From Bacteroidetes bacterium 4572_112 (GTDB lineage: Bacteria > Bacteroidota > Bacteroidia > Bacteroidales > UBA1556), in the NCBI GenBank assembly GCA_002254285.1, contig NIUZ01000146.1, forward strand, positions 1-5,297: a DNA stretch of 5,297 nt. Direction: 5' to 3'. A program made the position numbers and the translations under genes. Positions 1 through 5,297 of the stretch are shown here, piece after piece; the first letter of the stretch is position 1, and every line of letters starts with the position of its first letter. The notes below the pieces were generated by a model. The model ran no database searches, was not told where the DNA came from, and worked only from the letters and a program-made list of their open reading frames with translations.

Positions 1-159
1 GCCTTTTGTGAAGAATTTAGAGATTATTATAGCGCTTTTTGTTTTTTTTGATTGGAAAAGCTTCTTGTTTTGGATACTTTTATCCATTATTTTGGAGGAA
101 ATATCGGTTCTGGGGCTTGGGGAATGAAGAATAAACGTAATTATTCTAATTATGGATAA
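1..159 (+). pseudogene. Possible 3' end of an unidentified gene, interrupted by an in-frame TGA
   Basis: Frame 1 from the left edge encodes 16 protein-like residues (AFCEEFRDYYSAFCFF), then TGA at 49-51. The same frame then continues for 35 codons to tandem TAA TAA stops at 157-162. The second part includes LDTFIHYFGGNIGSGAWG and ends KRNYSNYG. It is rich in Gly, Trp and Tyr and looks more like real protein than the translations of the other frames. I do not recognise the family. Three readings are possible: a gene broken by a nonsense mutation (TGG to TGA would do it), a gene disturbed by slippage in the T8 run at 42-49, or a gene that truly ends at the TGA with the rest coincidental. It would run toward the minus-strand operon. 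Only the last 53 codons are visible, so the call is tentative. Confidence 0.3.
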
Positions 160-171
160 TAAATATTTCTA

Positions 172-200
172 GTTTCAGCATATATCTGAAGCATTTTAAT
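172..200 (+). terminator. Weak candidate terminator hairpin after the plus-strand remnant
   Basis: A 7-bp inverted repeat pairs 172-178 (GTTTCAG) with 186-192 (CTGAAGC), with one G-U pair and a 7-base loop CATATAT. It is followed by ATTTTAAT at 193-200. It lies 10 bases past the double stop of the putative plus-strand remnant, where a terminator would be expected. The stem is short and the T-tract is interrupted, so this may be chance in AT-rich DNA. Confidence 0.25.
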
Positions 201-257
201 ATAATATCCCATAAAAGCATTGATAATTCTACTCCTAAATAGAGCAAAACAATAAAT

Positions 258-288
258 TAAAAGGAAAAAACTTAGAATATATACTCCA
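258..288 (-). terminator. Weak candidate terminator of the minus-strand operon
   Basis: Read on the minus strand, UGGAGU (288-283) can pair with AUUCUA (278-273) across an AUAU loop. This gives a 6-bp stem with two G-U pairs. It is followed almost at once by GTTTTTTCCTTTT (271-259). The two G-U pairs become A-C mismatches in the opposite transcript, so only minus-strand RNA can form this fold. It lies about 75 bases past the receptor stop codon. The stem is thermodynamically weak, so termination here is an inference. Confidence 0.3.
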
Positions 289-360
289 GATTTATTTCTT
301 TATATATAAGGTGTAGTACTGAAAATATAAAATAGTTGAATTTAAGTATGGATTACCTAA

Positions 361-2880
361 TTAAAACTTAACCTTAAGGCGTAAGTTAATTTGGCGTGAA
401 GTAAGATAATTTGGAATAGAGTAATAATTGCCACTCACATCAGTAATCCACATATAAGATAGTGTATTATTAATTTCAAGTAGGTTAAAAACTTCGAGGC
501 TAAGCCAAGCTGATTTTAGATGTCGCATAGGGTTTTTAGCCTTCAATACTGTATGCTCTCCCATTATCTGCCACGAGAAGCCTATATCTACCCTACGGTA
601 GGATGGCATTCGCCTAGTCTGCTGATATCGCAAATGAGTTGGTGGACCGAAAGGAAGACCTGTGGCATACACCAAATTTAGATGCACTTTAAACATTTCA
701 TAACCAGGAATATAATCTTGAAAGAATAAATTGAAGACAATACGTTGATCTGTGGGACGAGGAATAAAGCCAGGCTCTACCTTTGTGCTATCAGCAACTT
801 TGGTATCCATAGTTATGGCAGAATTAATCTTTTCGCCAGCAGCATTATAATATTCAAAATAGTAATCATCCTTAATATCCTCTTGGGTTTGCATAAATGA
901 CACCCCTACCCAACTCTCGGCATTCTCAACAATTTCGCCATGGAGCTTAAAATCAATTCCTGCAGCATAACCAATGGCATTATTCTCAGCAAAATATCGT
1001 AATCGTACATCTTCCATCTCATATGGAATAAGATCCCACATATATTTACCATATGCTTCAGCCGTAAATTTAAATGGCCTATTCCATGCGTTAAAAACAT
1101 AATCGGCACCAATAACTATATGCGCTGATTTTTGCGCCTTAATATCATAATTTATATCTCCATTGTGGTATCTCATTTCACGATAGAAAGGAGGCTGAGA
1201 ATAAATACCAGTTGCTATTCTATAGGAAATATTTTTATTAGCAGCAGGCTTTAATAATAGAGAAAATCTAGGGCTAAATAAGAGCTCATTGCTAAAATCC
1301 CAATAATTAGCCCTCAAACCAGCATTTAATCTATAAAAATTTGATGAATCAGATTTCTGAAACACCCAGTCGTGCATAACATATGCTGTATATCTATTTG
1401 TATTTAGGCTTTGGCTACCCTTAATAACATCATTTAAAACAATTTCGTTTGGCCTAGTATAATTCGGAATACTTCCCCCAATATTATCAGAAGGATGAGG
1501 AATACTAAAACCTGCAGAATCAACCATTTTCCATTCCGAAAGGCGATCATTTATTATATCGCGGCGAATATTTGCTCCCCAATGTAGGTTTTTTCTACTA
1601 CCACGATGCTGAGCACTTATTACCCAAGTATCCAACTTATTACGAGCATGATTAAGGTATGTTCCCACTCCTTTATTAAAAGCAATTTCACCAAAGTCAT
1701 CTTTACCAAGGTCATTCTGCAAAACATCCAACCAATATTGCCCTTGAATATCGTAGGTCTCACTCTCTATTGACCTATATAATGAAGATGTGAAATCAAG
1801 CTCCGTTTCATTATTATGATATTTAAGATTCAAAGCTCCCATATAATTCTCAAACCTATCTACCTCTTTACCATCAAAATAAACAGTAAATCGTAGGGCT
1901 TCCTTAATGGTTCCAAAATTTGTTTCTCTAGTTTGAGGAATGATTTCATAATTATTGATTGCGATATTACCCAAGAAGCTAAGCTCCCATTCATCAGTAA
2001 TATCGTAAGCCGTAAACAATTGAAAATCGGTAAAACTAGGGTGATAATCACCTTTGGTATCAAGTCCACTAAGAATGTACTGATTAGTTTTATAACGCAC
2101 ACCTGTTAAATACCTTAGTCGTTGTTTCATAGCTGTGCCTTCGAGATGTATGCTACCACCCAGAAGACTCCCTGAGACCGAACCCTTGAATTCATTTGGA
2201 CGCTTATAAGTTACATCCATTACCGAGGACATTTTATCTCCATAATAGGCCGAAAAACCACCTGCCGAAAATTCTATATTATCAACTAAGTCAGCATTAG
2301 CAAAGTTTAAACCCTCTTGCTGCCCCGATTTTATAAGCATTGGCCGTTGAATTTCAATTCCATTTACATAAACGAGATTCTCATCAAAATTACCACCACG
2401 AACAGAGTATTGAGAGCTCATCTCATTATTAGAGTATACTCCAGGAATTTGTTTTATAAAAGCACTAATTGCATCACCCGACGGCGAAGGAATAGATTCA
2501 ATCTCTCGGGGATCAATATGAGTTACACCTGAGTATTCATGACGTTTTGCCGTAATATTTACTGTATCGAACTGAATTAATTGATCGAGTACAATATCAA
2601 TCTTTAATTGCTCTCCACTTTTAAGGTTTACTGTTCTATACTTAGATTTATGAGTAACATGAGAATACTGTATCACTATATTCTGATTGGCAGGAATTTT
2701 AATTCTGTATTCACCTTTACCATCAGTGGCTGCTCCACCAGAATACCCTTTTAAAGCAACATTAGCTGCAGGATTAAAAACTCTTCCTTTTTCGTCGTGC
2801 ACACTACCGTATATCTCTGCTTTTTGAGCAAAAATAGAAAGCGTAATTAGGCTAACAAATATGGTTAATAAGAGTTTCAT
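361..2880 (-). CDS. TonB-dependent outer-membrane receptor with N-terminal carboxypeptidase-regulatory-like domain
   Basis: This is an 839-residue outer-membrane active transporter, powered from the inner membrane by TonB-ExbB-ExbD. A signal peptide is clear (MKLLLTIFVSLITLSIFAQ, probable cleavage near residue 19), which fixes the ATG at 2880. Residues about 22-100 form a carboxypeptidase-regulatory-like beta-sandwich (GSVHDEKGR, then ATDGKGEYRI). The plug domain spans about 125-230, with AISAFIKQIPGVYS, the hallmark SVRGGNFDENLVYVNGIEI, and DNIEFSAGGFSAYYGD. The rest is an aromatic-rich beta-barrel ending in alternating residues and a terminal Phe (LRLKVKF), the usual signal for barrel assembly. 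The length is normal for the family and no frameshift is seen. No SusD-like lipoprotein gene follows it, so it is not a standard glycan-uptake SusC pair. The substrate cannot be read from the sequence. It starts 16 bp after the MORN_2-type gene and is probably co-transcribed with it. The leader is AT-rich with no Shine-Dalgarno sequence. Confidence 0.95.
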   Translation of the reverse strand: MKLLLTIFVSLITLSIFAQKAEIYGSVHDEKGRVFNPAANVALKGYSGGAATDGKGEYRIKIPANQNIVIQYSHVTHKSKYRTVNLKSGEQLKIDIVLDQLIQFDTVNITAKRHEYSGVTHIDPREIESIPSPSGDAISAFIKQIPGVYSNNEMSSQYSVRGGNFDENLVYVNGIEIQRPMLIKSGQQEGLNFANADLVDNIEFSAGGFSAYYGDKMSSVMDVTYKRPNEFKGSVSGSLLGGSIHLEGTAMKQRLRYLTGVRYKTNQYILSGLDTKGDYHPSFTDFQLFTAYDITDEWELSFLGNIAINNYEIIPQTRETNFGTIKEALRFTVYFDGKEVDRFENYMGALNLKYHNNETELDFTSSLYRSIESETYDIQGQYWLDVLQNDLGKDDFGEIAFNKGVGTYLNHARNKLDTWVISAQHRGSRKNLHWGANIRRDIINDRLSEWKMVDSAGFSIPHPSDNIGGSIPNYTRPNEIVLNDVIKGSQSLNTNRYTAYVMHDWVFQKSDSSNFYRLNAGLRANYWDFSNELLFSPRFSLLLKPAANKNISYRIATGIYSQPPFYREMRYHNGDINYDIKAQKSAHIVIGADYVFNAWNRPFKFTAEAYGKYMWDLIPYEMEDVRLRYFAENNAIGYAAGIDFKLHGEIVENAESWVGVSFMQTQEDIKDDYYFEYYNAAGEKINSAITMDTKVADSTKVEPGFIPRPTDQRIVFNLFFQDYIPGYEMFKVHLNLVYATGLPFGPPTHLRYQQTRRMPSYRRVDIGFSWQIMGEHTVLKAKNPMRHLKSAWLSLEVFNLLEINNTLSYMWITDVSGNYYSIPNYLTSRQINLRLKVKF

Positions 2881-2896
2881 TTATAGATATATATTC

Positions 2897-4570
2897 TTAG
2901 TGTTTAGGAAAAGCACCACCTGATTTTACATCAAAAAGAACTTCTGCTTTTTTACCATTTACATACTTCTGCTTCAACACAAGATTACCTTTCTTATCCC
3001 AATAAGACCATACTCCATGCTTAAGTACACCTTTATATTCACCTTCAGCTTTCTTATTTCCTCGCACATAATATTCTACCCACTTGCCATTAGGTTTACC
3101 ATCTACAAAGCTTTGTTTCTTATATAAACGTCCTCTATTATCGTAAAATTCCCATTTACCTTCTTTTTTACCAAGCTTATATTTACCTTTTTCCATAAGG
3201 TTTCCAGTGGTATACCATTCGGTAAATTTACCATCACGATCACCCATTTTAAAAGCGCCATCATATTTCTTTCTTCCACTAGTATAATACTGAACAGCAG
3301 GTCCATTACGAAGATTATCGGTATAATTAAAAATGTAATTATTTGTGCCATCCTTAAACCATGATTCCCATTTACCATCCATCAATCCATGTTTGAAACT
3401 ACCCACAGCAAGGGCTTGGCCGTTTTCGTACCAACTATGCCAAAGGCCATTTTCACTTCCGTTATCGTAATTTCCTTCTTGTAGCTTCTGACCATTTTCG
3501 AACCAAGTGGACCATAGGCCATTTTTAATACCTAATTTATAGTTTCCTTTTTTCCATAACTCACCAGCTTTTTCATACCAATAATCCCATTCACCATTCA
3601 TCTCACCTTTAACAAAATTTCCAGCACTACCCTTTTGTCCATTTTCATAATAGAATATCCATGCAGAGTCCTGCAATTCATCTTTAAGAAAACCCTCCAT
3701 CTCTATATTACCGTTTTCGTACCACCATTTGGCAGCTCCATTAAGGCTATCATTCACAAAATTTCCTTCAAATTCTTTACTATTATTAAAATAGAACTTG
3801 GCAGTTGCACCTTCACGCAAACCACTTATGAATGAATAAAACTCTTTTACATTTCCGTTTTCGTGAAATAAAACCCATTTACCATCAGCAAGTCTATTTG
3901 CTATTTTACCTTTCGATTTCACTTTTCCATCTCGATAATAGCTAATATATTCGCCATTTACCGATGGAACAACAGCTAATAGCTCGCCAGTAAGATAATA
4001 TTCTTTCCAATCACCAACTTTAAGATTATTTTCATAATTTCCAATAATTCGTTGTTTGCCATTAGGGTAAAAAGATTGCCATTCGCCCTGCATCAGGCCT
4101 TTATTATATCGCCTAATATCAATTAAGCTTTTGTCCGATCGATAATATTTACAAACACTATCAAGTTTTCCTTCTTTGTAAAACTCTGTGTTTTTAAGGA
4201 TTCCATTTGGATAAAACTCTTTCCAAGCACCAGATTTCTCTCCATCTTTTACTTGCCCAATAACTTGTATTTGTCTATTGTCAAACCAAATAATAAAAGG
4301 CCCGTCGGTATAATTAATAGTACTAAGTGTATCGCCATTGGCATAAAACTGAACCCATAAACCCGACATTTTGCCATTAGTATATGTTCCCTCCTGTCGC
4401 TTCTTTCCTGAGAAATAATACTCAACATAAGGGCCATCCAATATAGTATCATTGATATATGTGGCAGTATAATGTGGCATCTTTTCTTTATAAAAAGTTG
4501 TCCTAGTTTCTTGTGCAACTGATACTATTGTAATAATTGACAATAAAAATAAAAGGTAAAATCTATACAT
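2897..4570 (-). CDS. Secreted MORN_2/YwqK-type repeat protein with about 21-22 repeats
   Basis: This 557-residue protein is almost wholly tandem repeats of the MORN_2 type (the YwqK-like family). An N-terminal signal peptide (MYRFYLLFLLSIITIVSVAQ) has no lipobox Cys, so export to the periplasm or beyond is expected, and it supports the ATG at 4570. Repeats start at residues 46, 70, 90, 114, 138, 162, 186, 206, 230, 254, 278, 302, 326, 351, 375, 399, 423, 447, 471, 495 and 519. The period is 24, except for two 20-residue units and one of 25. A degenerate unit precedes them at 22-45. The consensus is roughly G-x-W-x-x-[WFY]-[YF]-x-[ND]-G, followed by about six variable residues, then G-x-[YF]-x-x-G. 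A short non-repeat tail ends GGAFPKH. Such repeats form elongated beta-hairpin solenoids, and no catalytic motif is visible. Databases often label the family a toxin-antitoxin antitoxin, but no toxin gene is adjacent and export argues against that role. It lies 10 bp after the prenyl synthase and 16 bp before the receptor. The molecular function is unknown. Confidence 0.9.
   Translation of the reverse strand: MYRFYLLFLLSIITIVSVAQETRTTFYKEKMPHYTATYINDTILDGPYVEYYFSGKKRQEGTYTNGKMSGLWVQFYANGDTLSTINYTDGPFIIWFDNRQIQVIGQVKDGEKSGAWKEFYPNGILKNTEFYKEGKLDSVCKYYRSDKSLIDIRRYNKGLMQGEWQSFYPNGKQRIIGNYENNLKVGDWKEYYLTGELLAVVPSVNGEYISYYRDGKVKSKGKIANRLADGKWVLFHENGNVKEFYSFISGLREGATAKFYFNNSKEFEGNFVNDSLNGAAKWWYENGNIEMEGFLKDELQDSAWIFYYENGQKGSAGNFVKGEMNGEWDYWYEKAGELWKKGNYKLGIKNGLWSTWFENGQKLQEGNYDNGSENGLWHSWYENGQALAVGSFKHGLMDGKWESWFKDGTNNYIFNYTDNLRNGPAVQYYTSGRKKYDGAFKMGDRDGKFTEWYTTGNLMEKGKYKLGKKEGKWEFYDNRGRLYKKQSFVDGKPNGKWVEYYVRGNKKAEGEYKGVLKHGVWSYWDKKGNLVLKQKYVNGKKAEVLFDVKSGGAFPKH
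2933..4507 (-). repeat. In-gene tandem repeat, 72-bp period (24-residue units)
   Basis: The repeats are diverged at the nucleotide level, but the 72-bp register is kept across the gene. The most alike neighbours I see are the units at 3449-3520 and 3377-3448. Their proteins open GLWSTWFENGQ and GLWHSWYENGQ. On the plus strand, ACCATTTTCGAACCA of the first corresponds to CCGTTTTCGTACCA of the second. A related CCGTTTTCGTACCA recurs near 3711. The two 20-residue units (residues 70-89 and 186-205) have lost exactly four codons, so the frame is preserved. Confidence 0.85.
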
Positions 4571-4580
4571 ATTTTTGTGT

Positions 4581-5297
4581 TTATTTTGTTCTCTTAATTG
4601 AATATTCTACAAGACCTATTAATGCTCTCTTTGCTTCAGAATCATCAAAATCCTTAATCAACTCCATAGCTTTATCGAGGTGCTCATCCATTTTTTGTTG
4701 AGCATATTCTATTCCTCCCGAATTATTCACTAAATCAATAACTCTATTAATGGTCTTATTATTATTAGATCGGTATTTAATATCCAAAATAATTTTCTTC
4801 TTATCTATAACTCCCATATTATTAAGGGTATAAATAAGAGGAAGGGTCATTTTTTTTTCTTTAATATCACCACCTACAGGCTTTCCGCTCTTGGTATTTC
4901 TATCAAAATCGAATAAATCATCACGAATTTGGAAGGCGATACCTACATGCTCACCAAAGTTTCGTAATCGCAGAATATCATTTTCACTTGCTCCAGCAGA
5001 TGCGGCACCTGCAGCACAACAGCTTGCAATAAGTGATGCTGTTTTCATCTTTATTACTTCGAAATAAACCTCCTCAGTAATATCGAGTTTACGAGCTTTT
5101 TCTATTTGAAGCAGCTCACCTTCACTCATCTGCTTTGTGGCATACGAAACAATCTCAAGCAGCTCATATTCTTTATTCTCAAGTGCCAAAAGCATTCCTT
5201 TAGAAAGCAAGAAATCTCCCACCAATACTGAAGCTTTATTTTTCCAAAGAGCATTTATGGAGAAAAATCCACGACGCATATTCGAATCATCAACCAC
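4581..5297 (-). CDS. Polyprenyl diphosphate synthase (trans-isoprenyl diphosphate synthase), 5' part cut by window edge
   Basis: The enzyme extends an allylic diphosphate with isopentenyl diphosphate units to make a linear all-trans polyprenyl diphosphate in the cytoplasm. In Bacteroidota this usually supplies the menaquinone side chain. The visible 238 residues open inside the first Asp-rich motif: VVDDSNMRRG is the end of the usual DDxxD region. The first visible codon is a GTG for that internal Val, not a start. Roughly 85-90 N-terminal residues should lie beyond the right edge, given a usual length near 320-330. Also visible are VLVGDFLLSKG (residues 25-35), the second Asp-rich motif FQIRDDLFDFD (122-132, binding Mg2+ and IPP), and GKPVGGDIKEKKMTLPLIY (138-156). 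The C-terminus (IKRTK, then TAA) is intact. Product length is set by residues just before the first motif, which are missing, so octaprenyl versus another chain length cannot be decided. It is the first visible gene of the probable operon. Confidence 0.93.
   Translation of the reverse strand: MVDDSNMRRGFFSINALWKNKASVLVGDFLLSKGMLLALENKEYELLEIVSYATKQMSEGELLQIEKARKLDITEEVYFEVIKMKTASLIASCCAAGAASAGASENDILRLRNFGEHVGIAFQIRDDLFDFDRNTKSGKPVGGDIKEKKMTLPLIYTLNNMGVIDKKKIILDIKYRSNNNKTINRVIDLVNNSGGIEYAQQKMDEHLDKAMELIKDFDDSEAKRALIGLVEYSIKRTK

Larger units (their letters stand above)
160..360. other. AT-rich intergenic region
   Basis: This spacer separates the possible plus-strand gene end from the stop of the TonB-dependent receptor. 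Stops are frequent in the frames I read, and no convincing coding stretch, tRNA-like fold or direct-repeat array is visible. I found no match to the Bacteroidota -7 motif (TAnnTTTG) on either strand. The only structures seen are two weak hairpins, one suited to each strand, as expected between convergent genes. Confidence 0.6.

Noticed and set aside
2..127. Plus-strand frame 2 reading a hydrophobic stretch (FFDWKSFLFWILLSII)
   Set aside because: It looks like a membrane segment only because of T-rich codons. The overlapping frame 1 has a more protein-like composition, and frame 2 ends at a TGA without support.
365..387. Inverted repeat AACTTA/TAAGTT flanking CC-TTAA-GG at the end of the receptor gene, next to its TAA
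   Set aside because: It lies wholly inside the last codons (alternating hydrophobic and charged residues of the final beta-strand) and has only a short T-run after it. Coding constraint explains it better than a terminator.
3635..3835. Plus-strand open frame opposite the MORN_2-type gene, and similar short frames opposite or within the receptor
   Set aside because: These are by-products of the long minus-strand genes. They have no family resemblance and no independent start signals, and the overlapping minus-strand products are clearly real.
2933..4507. CRISPR-like or intergenic tandem repeat array
   Set aside because: The 72-bp periodicity is protein-coding, keeps frame throughout, and has diverged units with no spacers.
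2897..4570. Toxin-antitoxin module, suggested by the usual database name of YwqK-like proteins
   Set aside because: The protein has a signal peptide, neither neighbour is a toxin, and no small toxin-like gene is present. The name is inherited from family annotation.

Overview
The window looks like chromosomal DNA from an AT-rich member of the Bacteroidota. Three observations support this. There is a TonB-dependent receptor with an N-terminal carboxypeptidase-regulatory-like domain, an architecture typical of that phylum. The starts have A/T-rich leaders and no recognisable Shine-Dalgarno sequence. The genes are AT-biased and all end in TAA. The species cannot be determined from the sequence.

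Layout: three minus-strand genes fill positions 361-5297 and are read from right to left. First is the C-terminal three quarters of a trans-type polyprenyl (long-chain isoprenyl) diphosphate synthase, cut by the right window edge inside its first Asp-rich motif. It is followed after 10 bp by a secreted 557-residue protein that is almost entirely a solenoid of 24-residue MORN_2/YwqK-type repeats. After another 16 bp comes an 839-residue TonB-dependent outer-membrane receptor. The small gaps suggest one transcript whose promoter lies beyond the right edge. A weak hairpin followed by a U-tract about 75 bp past the receptor stop could end it.

Positions 1-360 hold no intact gene. Plus-strand frame 1 across 1-159 reads like the 3' end of a protein-coding gene, but it is interrupted by an in-frame TGA at 49-51. 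It could be a decayed gene converging on the operon, or a gene ending at that TGA. Positions 160-360 are AT-rich and non-coding, with two weak hairpins.

How the genes work together is uncertain. The synthase is a housekeeping enzyme that makes isoprenoid chains, probably for menaquinone. The other two products carry signal peptides and belong to the cell envelope. The MORN_2-type protein and the receptor could form a cell-surface pair, but nothing in the sequence proves this. The most interesting point is the tight linkage of a very long, strictly periodic secreted repeat protein to an orphan receptor with no SusD partner.
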